Shown here in pieces: positions 54,275 to 63,589 of a stretch of 64,000 nucleotides of DNA. Positions within the stretch are counted from its first letter, which is position 1; the number at the start of each line of letters is the position of its first letter. The position numbers and the translations under genes are program-made. Below the pieces are notes generated by a model. The model saw only the letters and a list, made by a program, of their open reading frames with translations. It was not told where the DNA came from and made no database searches. Origin of the DNA: Roseobacter fucihabitans. GTDB taxonomy: Bacteria; Pseudomonadota; Alphaproteobacteria; Rhodobacterales; Rhodobacteraceae. The DNA lies in contig NZ_CP143423.1 of assembly GCF_014337925.2 (NCBI RefSeq), forward strand, positions 1,332,501 through 1,396,500. The letters are read 5' to 3'.

Positions 54275-54930
54275 CGATCCAACCCTTCTCACCAGTAGGC
54301 GGACTCGACGGGGTCTATATTGGCCGCGCTGGAAAGCTGAACTGCATCGTTTTCCGCCTTCGAGACGGGAGTATCTGCCTTTATAGCCCTGTCGCGGGAC
54401 TAGAGACGTCAGGACGTGACAGCCTTGCTAAACTGGGCGACGTGTCGATGATACTCGCACCAAATCACTATCACAACAAAGGACTGACAGGGCATGCTAA
54501 CGCCTTTCCGAACGCATCATTGGTTTGTTCAAAAGGTGCAGAACCGCGTCTGAAAAAGATCACCGGGCTGACGTTTGATCCAATCGATATCCTCAAGTCG
54601 AAGTTGGCAGACAACCAGAGAATACTCGAACCTGAGGGCCTCAAGACAGGGGAGGTTTGGATTGAAGTAAGAACTCGGTCAGAGATTGCTTGGATTGTCA
54701 CCGATACCTTCAGCGCCAAGCTACATTCGCCGGGCGTTTGTGCGGAGGCTCCCAGTATGCTTGGCACGTTTCCGCGCTACGGTGTCAAAGACGCTTGGGT
54801 TTTCAAAGATTGGGCCAACACACAGCTTTCCACTGACTGTCCGACCATCCTGCTGTCCTGCCACGGATCACCCGTGAAGGCTCCAGACCTCGACGCTCAG
54901 CTTATCGGCTTGCTTGCAGATGCGTTTTGA
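54271..54930 (+). CDS. Metallo-beta-lactamase-fold-like protein (DUF4336-like)
   Basis: 219 residues from ATG 54271. Strand pattern and the segment DVSMILAPNHYHNKGLTGHA resemble MBL-fold proteins in which the HxHxDH box is changed (here NHYHNKG), and later segments IAWIVTDTFSA and TILLSCHGSP fit the C-terminal strands. With the altered metal box, hydrolase activity is uncertain. Coupled to the TetR gene by ATGA. DUF4336 is the nearest family I can suggest. Confidence 0.5.
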   Translation: MTIQPFSPVGGLDGVYIGRAGKLNCIVFRLRDGSICLYSPVAGLETSGRDSLAKLGDVSMILAPNHYHNKGLTGHANAFPNASLVCSKGAEPRLKKITGLTFDPIDILKSKLADNQRILEPEGLKTGEVWIEVRTRSEIAWIVTDTFSAKLHSPGVCAEAPSMLGTFPRYGVKDAWVFKDWANTQLSTDCPTILLSCHGSPVKAPDLDAQLIGLLADAF

Positions 54931-55315
54931 GCGCCAAGAGTAAATTCGAAAAGCAGCCATTGGTGCCATCGCAGCGAAAGCTCACTAAGTTTAAGGTTTT
55001 TCGATGCGGGCCTGTGCGCGACTTTTCGGCTTAGTGTGAGTGTGGCCCGCGTTGGGAAACATGACTAGGAGGAAGCCGTGGGGTCTGGGCGCGCGCTATG
55101 GGGGAAGCGCCAATCAGGTTCAGCCGAGGATGCTGCGAGATGGAATTGCTTGGCATCATTTCTCATGGATTGGTGCCCTTGAGCGTCTTTTTCGGAGTGG
55201 CTTGGCACCAGTTTGGGCGCATTGGACGCCATCAATTTTCCTTCACCCAAGCCGATACCAGCCCAAAACGCGATGCAGTTCGGGGAATGGTCTTTGATTG
55301 ATGACGTGCGCCCCG
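54931..55315. other. Flank containing the 3' side of IS91 element 2
   Basis: 385 bp without a gene. The oriIS end of the second IS91 element should lie here, but its border cannot be fixed by eye; similarity with the corresponding flank of element 1 is weak. Confidence 0.45.
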
Positions 55316-56509
55316 TCATGCTGCGGCCTTTCTGGGTGGTGCGCGGGATTGTGGTCTTTGGCCCCGCCGGAAGGTCTCGATGATGCGCATTTTCCCGCCG
55401 CAGCCGGGGCATGGGTCTCGCAGTGTGAGCGGGATGACCTCGGCGACTGGTGGGTCATCCTGTTTGGCGGTTTGTGCGCCAAGTAAGGTCCGAGCTTTTG
55501 CGATGTTAGCCTTACGGGTCGAACTGGCGAGCAGGCCATAATGGCGGATGCGGTGGAACCGGTCCGGTAGCACATGGATCAGAAAGCGGCGGATGAACTC
55601 TGATGTGGAAAGGTGCATGACGGATCGCCCGTCACCAGATTTGAAGCGATAATCTTTCCATCGGAACGCAACGGTGTTGGCATCGGCACTGATCAAACGG
55701 CTGTTTGAGATGGCGATGCGGTGCGTGTAGCGGCTGAGATAGGCGAGCACGGCTTCGGGCCCGCCGAATGGCGGTTTGGCATAGACCACCCATTTGGTTT
55801 TGCGCAGTGGGGCGAGATATGCGGCGAAGGCCTGTGGGTCCGACAGCCCGTTCAGATCGCCGAAGAAGGACAGTTCACCTGCGCGGTGCAGGGCAAGCAG
55901 CCCTTCGATAAACAGCCGCCGGAACAGTCGTGACAACACCCGCACATGTAGAAAGAACCCCGGCTTGCAAGCGATCCATCTCTTGCCATCTGACGACAGA
56001 CCGCCGCCTGGGACAATCATGTGGACATGGGGATGGTGCGTAAGTGCCGACCCCCACGTATGAAGGACGCTGGTCATGCCAACCCGCGCGCCGAGCCGTT
56101 TGGGATCGGCTGCAATTGTCATCACCGTTTGCGCAGACGCTTTGAACAGTAGGCCATAGACGGCCTTCTTGTTCCAGTAGGCGATACGAGCGATCTGCGC
56201 AGGCAACGTGAAGACGACATGGAAATATTCCACGGGCAGCAGATCCTCGGCGCGCGCTTCCATCCAGTCGCGCGCGGCCGGACTCTGGCACTTGGGACAG
56301 TGCCGGTTCTTGCAGCTATTGTACGCAATGTGCATGTGGTTGCATTTGGTACAGGCCGCCACATGCCCGCCGAGCGCCTCAGTTCGGCAGGCTTCGATTG
56401 AGGACATCACTTTGAGCTGGGACAGGTTGACATGGCCCTTATTGACCTGCCGCCACGCAGGACCAAACTTTCGGAAAATATCCGCAATCTCCAGTTCTGG
56501 CCGGGGCAC
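55316..56509 (-). CDS. IS91-family transposase (HUH rolling-circle type)
   Basis: 397 residues starting MPRPELEIADIF. N-terminal zinc-finger-like CTKCNHMHIAYNSCKNRHCP, HUH motif THHPHVHMIVPGGG, tyrosine region AYLSRYTHRIAISNSRL and a terminal CPGCGGKM pair. Intact. Compared with the copy at 25129 most of the core is the same, but substitutions run through the whole length and the C-terminal region differs, so this is a separate lineage. It is 10 bp downstream of its recombinase gene. Confidence 0.92.
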   Translation of the reverse strand: MPRPELEIADIFRKFGPAWRQVNKGHVNLSQLKVMSSIEACRTEALGGHVAACTKCNHMHIAYNSCKNRHCPKCQSPAARDWMEARAEDLLPVEYFHVVFTLPAQIARIAYWNKKAVYGLLFKASAQTVMTIAADPKRLGARVGMTSVLHTWGSALTHHPHVHMIVPGGGLSSDGKRWIACKPGFFLHVRVLSRLFRRLFIEGLLALHRAGELSFFGDLNGLSDPQAFAAYLAPLRKTKWVVYAKPPFGGPEAVLAYLSRYTHRIAISNSRLISADANTVAFRWKDYRFKSGDGRSVMHLSTSEFIRRFLIHVLPDRFHRIRHYGLLASSTRKANIAKARTLLGAQTAKQDDPPVAEVIPLTLRDPCPGCGGKMRIIETFRRGQRPQSRAPPRKAAA

Positions 56510-56519
56510 CCGGCCTCGG

Positions 56520-57407
56520 TTATTCCCGTCTGCGCTTGCGGGTCTGTACGTTCAGCCTTTTGAGAGCTTCAAACGGGCTGGGCGTATCCCGGATTGTTTT
56601 AGTCGCAACATGGGTATAACGCGCTGTCGTGCTCAGCTTGGCGTGACCCAGTAAGACCTGAATCACCCGCACATCCGTTCCAGCCTCCATAAGATGGGTG
56701 GCAAAGCTGTGCCGCAAGGTATGCAGCGTGGCTGGCTTTGAAATACCAACCAGATGTTTGGCCGAGTTGAACGCCCGACCCAATTGCCTCGACGTGACCG
56801 GATTGATCTTCGGCTTGCCCGGAAAGAGCCATCCCTCGGGGCGCGCTTCGCACCAATAGTCACGCAACAAGTCCAAGAGATCGGGTGACAGCATGACCTT
56901 GCGGTCCTTGCGCCCCTTGCCTTCATCGACATGGATTAACATCCGGTCACTATCGATATCGCTGACCTTGAGATTGCAAACCTCAGATGCCCGCAGACCC
57001 GCACCATAGGAAATACTTAGCGCCGCCCGATACTTCAGACCCGGGCCGGGTGCCGCAGCAAGAAGCTCCGAAACATCTTCGATACTCAGCACTGTTGGCA
57101 GCCTGCGTGGCTGCGTGCGGAACTGCATGTACTTCTTCATGTCTTCACGGTTGCAGGTTGTACCGAACAGGAACCGCAGCGCCATGATCCGCGCGTTGAA
57201 TGTGGGCGGTGTCACTTCCGTATCGGTCATATGCAACTGATACGCCCGAAGATCATCTGGCGTGGCGGTATCGGGCGAGCGCCCAAGAAAACCAGAAAAG
57301 TGTTTGATCGCCCGAATGTGCGCCTTCTGAGCCTTGTCGCCCATCCCGTGGATGCGCATGTCTTCCATCATCCGCTCCCGAAGCGGGGTCATCTTCTCAT
57401 GTGTCAT
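56520..57407 (-). CDS. IS91-associated tyrosine recombinase/integrase
   Basis: 295 residues. Catalytic Arg in YGAGLRASEVCNLKV, box HTLRHSFATHLMEAG, GHAKLSTTARY and the Tyr in ARYTHVATKTIRDT. It is complete. Pairs with the HUH transposase as in element 1. The Lys/Arg-rich C-terminus (QTRKRRRE) differs from the copy at 24246. Confidence 0.9.
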   Translation of the reverse strand: MTHEKMTPLRERMMEDMRIHGMGDKAQKAHIRAIKHFSGFLGRSPDTATPDDLRAYQLHMTDTEVTPPTFNARIMALRFLFGTTCNREDMKKYMQFRTQPRRLPTVLSIEDVSELLAAAPGPGLKYRAALSISYGAGLRASEVCNLKVSDIDSDRMLIHVDEGKGRKDRKVMLSPDLLDLLRDYWCEARPEGWLFPGKPKINPVTSRQLGRAFNSAKHLVGISKPATLHTLRHSFATHLMEAGTDVRVIQVLLGHAKLSTTARYTHVATKTIRDTPSPFEALKRLNVQTRKRRRE

Positions 57408-57501
57408 GGGGAACTCCTGTCCGTTGATTGAGAAGCCTCAATCGTCAGACAGGTTCGTTAAATCTCAAAATCCACACGGCTAAAGTCAGCGCACAACACC
57501 C

Positions 57502-57875
57502 GCAACAATCGCCATTGCCGCGGCAGCGGCTTCGTCCAAGTCCGCACTCTGTGAATTCGACGGCTGGTCCTCGCTGCGATCTGCATGAATGACCGGTTTT
57601 TACGCTGCATGGCGGCACTGAAGCTTACGCTCATGCAGCATTTTCGGTGCTGCGTGCGCGCGCAGCAGGAAAATCGAATTTACAGAATGGGCTCTTTCCA
57701 GTTATTCGCCGCAAGTTAGATCAATGACCGCTTCCCTTGGCGATCTTGCCACCGAGGAGATGCACGCGATTGAATACGCGACCGCTCTGCCTGCGCCGGC
57801 GGTCAAGGAAATTGTAAGTCAGCGGCGTTGATCGGAAAATTCGCGATGTATCTAGGATCGCCGTTAGCCTCGACT
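57502..57875. other. Intergenic stretch right of IS91 element 2
   Basis: About 375 bp with no supportable gene or RNA. Confidence 0.5.
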
Positions 57876-58142
57876 TCAGGACCGTTCTTGAAAAGCGCGG
57901 GCTTCTGACAAGGCCAGCGCTCGTCGCCTGTCCAGATATTCCGCAAGGTCCTGAATGTGGATGCCCCGGGCGCTTTTCTGGCTTTTCTCAGAACGAGTTA
58001 GCGGCAGATCGATGTCTCCTGAACCGATCTTGCGCAAGAATTTTGCCAGTGTCAGATGCGAGAAGTAGTCTTGGCAGACGGTTTCTGCAGGCACAATTGC
58101 GCGGGCGTCATATTGCGCCATCAAAAGAAAGAGTGTGTTCAT
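57876..58142 (-). CDS. PrtN-like (pyocin activator family) regulator
   Basis: 88 residues from ATG 58142. MNTLFLLMAQYDARAIVPAE, QDYFSHLTLAKFLRKIGSGD and the run KSQKSARGIHIQDLAEYLDR match the PrtN family, small DNA-binding activators first known from pyocin control and common on proteobacterial mobile elements. It lies downstream of the trb/DUF2274 cluster on the same strand, 164 bp away. An upstream in-frame ATG at 58196 is possible but gives a non-family extension. Confidence 0.75.
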   Translation of the reverse strand: MNTLFLLMAQYDARAIVPAETVCQDYFSHLTLAKFLRKIGSGDIDLPLTRSEKSQKSARGIHIQDLAEYLDRRRALALSEARAFQERS

Positions 58143-58306
58143 AGCTGCCTCGCAGATCAGGGTATCTGCACCAAAATCGGCTGGAATCAGGCGCAAATCA
58201 ACGGGAACAGGCGGTGGGCTTCGGCGGCTATGTGGTTGTTTCGTCGAGGATAGGTCACCATAGCGAGATGTGGCGTCGTAGAATGACTTGCCACAGCTGT
58301 GTTGGC

Positions 58307-58555
58307 TTATCCCTCAGCCGCCGAATTGCGCTCCTTCGGTACTTCTCGTCGCAGTTTCGCGAAGCCTCGATCTGTTGCCATGAAACGCTCTACCATCGGG
58401 CCGATCAGTTTTGTCGGTTCCGCAACCGTCTGGCCAGTTTGATGTTCAAGGACTTTGGCGTAGGCAACAAGATCGCGGTGGACTTGGGCTGGCAGTTCCA
58501 CGGTCAGTTTGACCGGTTTGTCGTCCGACAAAGCGCCCAGTTTCAATTTGGTCAT
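58307..58555 (-). CDS. DUF2274 domain-containing protein
   Basis: 82 residues: KLKLGALSDDKPVKLTVELP, AQVHRDLVAYAKVL, then VERFMATDRGFAKLRRE. DUF2274 proteins always follow trbI in these conjugation clusters; the sequence suggests a ribbon-helix-helix-like small protein. Function unknown. Its start touches the stop of the trbG/trbI chimera. Confidence 0.85.
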   Translation of the reverse strand: MTKLKLGALSDDKPVKLTVELPAQVHRDLVAYAKVLEHQTGQTVAEPTKLIGPMVERFMATDRGFAKLRREVPKERNSAAEG

Positions 58556-59781
58556 CAGTGACCTCCCTGTGGTTGGAGTATGAGATCGCGGGTCACGATC
58601 ACGCGCACGGGGAACCCCGGCCGGATCGTGAGGGTTGGCGGAATATCAATCTGACGACGCACAATCTCGCGGCCTGCATCACCGATCGTGTCCTGTGCGC
58701 CGTCGCGGATGGCGCTGGCGATTGGATCATCATCGTCCGCTCCTAACTCGGCACTGATGTTGAGCAGTGTCGAGAGCGCGGCGGCCCTGAATACACCGCC
58801 CCAATGGTGATCGACGCCGTCCTCAAGGCCTGCATAGCCTGCGCTATCCGCTCCTGGCTGTCTTTCAAGAACAATGGATTGGCCATCGGGCAGGATGATC
58901 CGGGTCCAGACGAGCAGGATGCGACGTTGGCCGAAGCCGACGCCATTGTCATATTCGCCGATGAGGCGGGATCCTTGCGGCAGGAGGAGATAGCGGCCCG
59001 AGGGGCTGTCATAGACGTTCTGGGTCACTTGAGCGACGATCTGGCCGGGATGGTCAGAGCGAATGCCGGTGACGAGGGCGGCGGGAATGATGGACCCGGC
59101 CTGAAGGACGTAAGGCGAGGCGGGTGGCCGGAGGGATCGTGGGTTGTTGGATGCCGGTGGACGCGGTTGGACGCGGCCTGGCGGATAGGACCAGGCGACG
59201 GAGGGCATGTAGGAGGCCTCATTGGCGCGCAGTTCCAGCAGATAGGTGCGCCGGTCGGTATTGATGACGAGATTGGTGAAAATGTCCGGCCGAGTGGGTT
59301 TGACGAGGATATGGACGCGGGCGGTGCGCCCGTTGCCGCTTTCGGTGTCGCCGATGATCCAGCGCGTCGTGTCTCCGGCCGCAATCGGCCCTGCGCCGGT
59401 CAATTGCTCGCCGGGTTCGAGCGCGATGTTGGTGATCTGACCGGGGGCTGCATAGATCTGGTAGAGTGCGCCTTCGCTGTAGGGGAAGACCTGGATCGCA
59501 TTGTAGTAGCCCTCGCGGCGGGGCTCTACCCGGGCGGCCGCATTGGCATTGATGACGCGAGCCTCTGCGGTGGCCGCATCCGTGTCGCCGCCGCGCGACG
59601 GGGTCCAGGGCGGTGGCGTGTGGATGGCTCGCAGCGGTTCTTCTACCACGGGGGGCGGAGGCGTGGGCAATGCGGGGACATTGCTGTCATAGTCGATTTC
59701 GGGCGGTGTGTAGGTCGCGCAAGCGTTGAGCAGGAGAGAGGCCGTCAGGGTGATGGGAATAGTGATGTTTACGCGTTTCAT
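58555..59781 (-). pseudogene. Chimeric trbG-trbI gene (in-frame fusion)
   Basis: One 408-residue frame made of two T4SS genes. Residues 1-205 are TrbG (VirB9-like): lipobox with Cys21 (LLLNACATY), then YYNAIQVFPYSEGALYQIYA and NTDRRTYLLELRANEASYMP. From about 212 it is the C-terminal part of TrbI (VirB10-like): SPYVLQAGSIIPAALVTGIR, DSPSGRYLLLPQGSRLIGEY, GVDHHWGGVFRAAALSTLL. The TrbG C-terminal domain and the TrbI cytoplasmic/membrane N-terminus are gone. The junction near base 59150 kept the frame, so a lipoprotein-tethered TrbI core could still be made. It overlaps trbF by ATGA. Confidence 0.85.
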
Positions 59782-60452
59782 TGCTGAAGCTCCCGTGACC
59801 AGTTGATGGCGTGGACGTAGATGCCGAGCGGGTTTTGACGGAGCCGTTCGGCGCTGCGCGGTGGCTGGACCGAAATGGTCAGGATCGCTGTCCAGCGCTC
59901 GGTCGCGGCAAGGCTGCCGTCCTGATAGCGCCGCTCGGTCCAGGCGATGCGGAAACTGTTGAGCGAGGCGCGGATGACGCTGGAGACATCGACTGAGATT
60001 TGAACCTCGCCGACCCGCGCGAAAGGATCGTTGGATCGAGCATAGTAATTGAGCGCCATCGCACCGCGATCGGTGGTGAACTCGTAGGCGCGTAGCCAGT
60101 TCTGACGCACAACGATAGGGTCGGCCGGGATCGCGCGGACCCGTTCGATGAACTGCGCAAGGTGATATGCGATCTGCGGGTCAGTCACCTCGTAGTCGGC
60201 ACTGGCGGGGGCGACGCTGCGGGCCTCGCCTAGCTGGTCGACCTCGACGATCCAAGGCACGACCGTGCCTTGCGCGGATTGCCAGACGAGACCGAAGGCC
60301 AGTGCTGCTGACAGAAACAGCGATCCGAAAGCCATCAGACGCCAGTTCTTTGCTTGCACGCGGGCCGAGCCGATGCGGTCATCCCAGACCTGTGCCGCCT
60401 TCTGATAGGGGGTCTCGGGTTCCGGGGTCTTGGCGGACATTGGCGTAGACAT
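59778..60452 (-). pseudogene. trbF: TrbF (VirB8-like), native 5' end replaced
   Basis: T4SS inner-membrane component. TPEPETPYQKAAQVWDDRIG, one membrane helix (LMAFGSLFLSAALAFGLVW), then VVPWIVEVDQLGEARSV and a VirB8 domain to the normal end NWSRELQQ. The usual first residues are missing: the sequence upstream of about 60435 is trbE in another frame. Translation could begin only at ATG 60452 or 60440 inside the trbE remnant, neither with a clear ribosome-binding site. The coding body looks complete, but its expression is doubtful. Confidence 0.75.
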
Positions 60453-61599
60453 GGCCGGGTAGGGATCCCAGCCAGGCTTCGACCGCATTGGTGGTCTCAG
60501 CAATGCAGGTAAAATCGCGACCCTGAATAACCTTCTCGACAAGCCGCAGCTTTTCGTCGGCGATGCGTGGCTCGGCGTCCCAGACCGTGACGGTTGCAGT
60601 GACATAGGCTTCGCCGATCAGATCGGAGCCGAGTTCCTGTAGGGCCGCGTCGGCATCCATCGCCTTGTTGTGCGCATCAGTATCGAGGAGCGCCGAGGTC
60701 TCGTTGGTCATGATTTCTTTGAGAATGGCGGCGATGGATTTGCGCTTGGCAAACCATTGACGCCGGATCTTTGAGAGGAGCCGCGCGGCGTCGGTCTTAT
60801 CGAGCATGATCGCGCGGGTTGACCAGCGATAGGGGAAGGCCAGCCGGTTGAGGTCATCGAGGATGCCGGGCGTTGTTGCGCTTGGAAAACCCGTGATCGT
60901 CAGGATGCGCAGGTGTGCGTTCCCCAGCATCGGTTCCAAACCCGCAGTAAGCGGCTGATCAGCAAGCAGCGCGTCAAGATGCATTGGTACCTCGGGCACG
61001 CGGACGCGCTGCACTTTGGTCGAGATCGCTGCGTGCAGGTAGGTCAGCGTCTCGGCATCATCGAGCCACATACACTCCGGCATGAAACCCTCAAGGAGCT
61101 GCAAGACGCGGTCGGTGCGGTCGACAAAGCCCGCTAGCGTTTCGCGCGCATTTGCTCCGCTCTCACGATTGCGTCCCTCATACAAAAACCGTTCTGCCTG
61201 TGCGGCCTCTTCAGCAGGCGGTAGATACAGCAACGTCAGGAAATACCGCGACTCGAAGTGCGCGCCTTCCTCTTCGAATTGCGCCTTGCGCTCGGTATCG
61301 ACCAGGGCCGAGGCCGCATCGGGAAACTGGCCGTCGGGATAGGAGAGGGCCGGGACGCGCTGCGCCTCGACGAACACCGCCCAACCCGAGCCGAGCCGCC
61401 GCAGTGCGTTGTTGATCCGGCCCGCGACCGCGACCAGTTCGGCGGGCACTGCACTGTCGAGATCGGGACCACGAAACTGTGCAGTGCGCTGGAAGGAGCC
61501 ATCTTTGTTCAGGACAACGCCCGCGCCGACAAGCGCCGCCCAAGGCAGAAAATCGGCCAGATGAGAGGATTTACGACGGTATTCGGCGAGGTTGATCAT
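60436..61599 (-). pseudogene. trbE: TrbE (VirB4-like ATPase), 3' truncated
   Basis: Starts MINLAEYRRKSSHLADFLPW and follows TrbE through EAQRVPALSYPDGQFPDA, the conserved AILKEIMTNETSALLDTD and up to SLPGHVYANVRQ (about residue 387). A normal TrbE has about 800 residues, and the Walker A/B domain is in the missing half. The frame ends at 60379 in trbF sequence. So trbE 3', trbJ, trbL and the trbF start were removed in one deletion. Confidence 0.85.
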
Positions 61600-61602
61600 C
61601 GT

Positions 61603-61872
61603 TCACACTCCGAGATGGCCGGGGATGCGCAGATGGCGGCGCACCACATCGACAAAGAGCGGATCGCGCTTGGCTGCCCAGACGGCGGTGAGATGACCTG
61701 CGATCCAGATCAGCAGACCGACCAGCCAAAGCTGCAAGCCAAGCCCGATGGCGGCGGCAAGCGTGCCGTTGAGGATCGCGATGGAGCGCGGCGCGCCTGC
61801 CAGAAGGATCGGTTCGGTCAGAGCCCGGTGGACGGGGATGACAAAGCCGGGGATGGCGTCAGGATCGAGCAT
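61603..61872 (-). CDS. trbD: TrbD (VirB3-like)
   Basis: 89 residues from ATG 61872: MLDPDAIPGFVIPVHRALTE, two adjacent hydrophobic segments (NGTLAAAIGLGLQLWLVGLLIWI) and DPLFVDVVRRHLRIPGHL. Typical VirB3-like inner-membrane subunit. The start overlaps the trbC stop. Intact. Confidence 0.88.
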   Translation of the reverse strand: MLDPDAIPGFVIPVHRALTEPILLAGAPRSIAILNGTLAAAIGLGLQLWLVGLLIWIAGHLTAVWAAKRDPLFVDVVRRHLRIPGHLGV

Positions 61873-62207
61873 CAGATCACTGCCCCGCCGCCAAAGGAGA
61901 AGAATGACAGGAAGAAGCTCGACGCGGCGAAGGCGATGGAGATGCCGAAGACGATCTGGATCAGCCGCCGCGCACCACCGGAGCTGTCGCCGAAGGCGAG
62001 GGTCAGGCCGGTAATGATGATGATCATTACCGCGATGATCTTGGCGACCGGACCTTCGATGGACTCGAGGATCGCCTGCAGCGGCGCCTCCCAGGGCATC
62101 GAGGAGCCTGCCGCCCGCGCGGGGGAGGCCAATGTCAGCGAGACCAAGGCAGAAATGCAAAGGGCGTCGAATGCCTGGCGAATGGGTTTTCCATGGACGA
62201 ACATCAA
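61872..62207 (-). CDS. trbC: TrbC (VirB2-like pilin)
   Basis: 111 residues. A signal peptide ending SPARA-A, then two membrane helices (GPVAKIIAVMIIIITGLTLA and IVFGISIAFAASSFFLSFF) joined by a short polar loop, the VirB2 pilin layout. It would be matured by TraF, whose gene is 40 kb away in this window. Overlaps trbB by ATGA. Confidence 0.88.
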   Translation of the reverse strand: MMFVHGKPIRQAFDALCISALVSLTLASPARAAGSSMPWEAPLQAILESIEGPVAKIIAVMIIIITGLTLAFGDSSGGARRLIQIVFGISIAFAASSFFLSFFSFGGGAVI

Positions 62208-63184
62208 GGGGATCCTTTGCTGGTGTCGGTTGCTGGGGACAGACGATAGTCACCGTTGGAGTCGAGGCCTTCGACGTGCGCCAGTTCAGAGAGGCGGCGT
62301 GCGGGTCCGCGCCCCGACAGGACAGCGACAAGGTCAATCGTTTCGGCGATAAGCGCACGCGGGACAGTGACCACGGCTTCCTGAATGAGCTGCTCCATCC
62401 GGCGCAGGGCACCAAGAGCGGTCCCGGCATGGATTGTGCCGATGCCGCCAGGATGACCTGTGCCCCAAGCTTTGAGGAGATCGAGCGCCTCTGGACCGCG
62501 CACCTCACCGATGGGAATGCGGTCAGGCCGTAGACGCAATGAAGAGCGCACGAGATCCGAAAGAGAAACCACACCGTCCTTGGTGCGGAGTGCAACCAAG
62601 TTCGGAGCGGCGCATTGCAATTCGCGAGTATCTTCAATCAGGACGACGCGATCCTCGGTCTTCGCGACTTCGGCGAGCAGTGCGTTGGTGAGAGTTGTTT
62701 TTCCCGTCGAGGTGCCTCCTGCGACGAGGATATTCAGGCGTTCGGCGACCGCTGCTCGGAGTGTTTCCGCATGCGCGCCGGACATGATCCCCGATGCCAC
62801 ATAATCGTCGAGTGTGAAGACGGCGACAGCGGGTTTCCGGATGGCGAAAGTCGGTGCGATGACGACCGGTGGCAAAAGCCCTTCAAACCGCTCACCGGTC
62901 TCGGGAAACTCGGCAGAAACGCGCGGGCTACTGGCGTGGACCTCGGCGCCGACATGGTGGGCAACTAGGCGGACAATCCGTTCGCCATCGGCAGCGGAGA
63001 GGCAATCATCGGTGGCGCAGAGCCCCTCTGAAAGCCGGTCGATCCAGAGCCGTCCATCGGGATTGAGCATGACTTCGACGATTTGCGCATCGTCAAGATA
63101 TCGGGCGATCGCGGCGTCGAGCGCGGTCCGCAACATGCGACTGCCGCGTAAAACCGCCTCTGAGTGTTGTTGTAAAACGGTCAT
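62204..63184 (-). CDS. trbB: TrbB (VirB11-like ATPase)
   Basis: 326 residues from ATG 63184 (an earlier start at 63211 is less supported). Walker [17 protein letters not shown], the Asp box [12 protein letters not shown], Walker B-like [20 protein letters not shown] and the His box [14 protein letters not shown] are all present. Hexameric cytoplasmic motor of the conjugation T4SS. Intact and first of the surviving trb genes. Normally traG lies directly upstream; here about 400 bp of non-coding DNA and a foreign gene fragment do. Confidence 0.92.
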   Translation of the reverse strand: MTVLQQHSEAVLRGSRMLRTALDAAIARYLDDAQIVEVMLNPDGRLWIDRLSEGLCATDDCLSAADGERIVRLVAHHVGAEVHASSPRVSAEFPETGERFEGLLPPVVIAPTFAIRKPAVAVFTLDDYVASGIMSGAHAETLRAAVAERLNILVAGGTSTGKTTLTNALLAEVAKTEDRVVLIEDTRELQCAAPNLVALRTKDGVVSLSDLVRSSLRLRPDRIPIGEVRGPEALDLLKAWGTGHPGGIGTIHAGTALGALRRMEQLIQEAVVTVPRALIAETIDLVAVLSGRGPARRLSELAHVEGLDSNGDYRLSPATDTSKGSP

Positions 63185-63214
63185 GCTCGTCCTCGGTTGG
63201 AGGGACGTCACATG

Positions 63215-63589
63215 ACGGCCCGGTATCGGGGACGATTAAGAGAACTGGAATTAGGGGTATCGCAACAGTGTAAAAGGCGTAGTAGCACTCCGGCGAAGAA
63301 GGACAGGGAAACGGCGGTGCGGCCCAGCAGATTTAGAGAATAGCCTCGATAAAAGGGTGCACGTTTCGGTTAGTAGTCCTTCGTGACTATTGCGGCGAAG
63401 GCCCGGATCGAGCCCTTAGCGGAAGTATTGAATAGTCGCTGCGCGCGCTCGCAGCAAGAAGGGCGCTGCTTCGTCATAGATGCGGCCGATGCAATGCGGT
63501 AAAGGAAGCAGCCATTCATTCAACTTCCAAGGACCCGGTCAGGTCGTAAGCATAACAGACAATGAGATGGTGCGCCTAACACGGGGGCT
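63215..63589. other. Non-coding stretch upstream of trbB
   Basis: 375 bp with no supportable gene; the traG 3' end expected here is missing. Confidence 0.5.

Larger units (their letters stand above)
55316..57501 (-). mobile_element. IS91-family element 2, inverted relative to element 1
   Basis: Transposase and recombinase genes in the same order as element 1 but on the minus strand. It shares the identical 20-mer leader (57439-57458, reverse complement) with element 1, and looser similarity extends to about 57501. Together the two elements point inward and enclose 26.3-55.3 kb. Confidence 0.8.

Noticed and set aside
24152-57501. Simple composite transposon formed by two identical IS copies
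   Set aside because: The two IS91 copies differ along the whole length and face inward; IS91 moves by rolling circle, so a classical composite transposon is not supported.
58804-59787. Long plus-strand open frame (327 codons)
   Set aside because: Shadow of the trbG-trbI chimera; the composition is a GC-rich mirror, and no start context or motif is present.
61258-62352. Plus-strand open frame of 364 codons
   Set aside because: Lies opposite trbE, trbD and trbC, whose motifs are clear; low-complexity translation.
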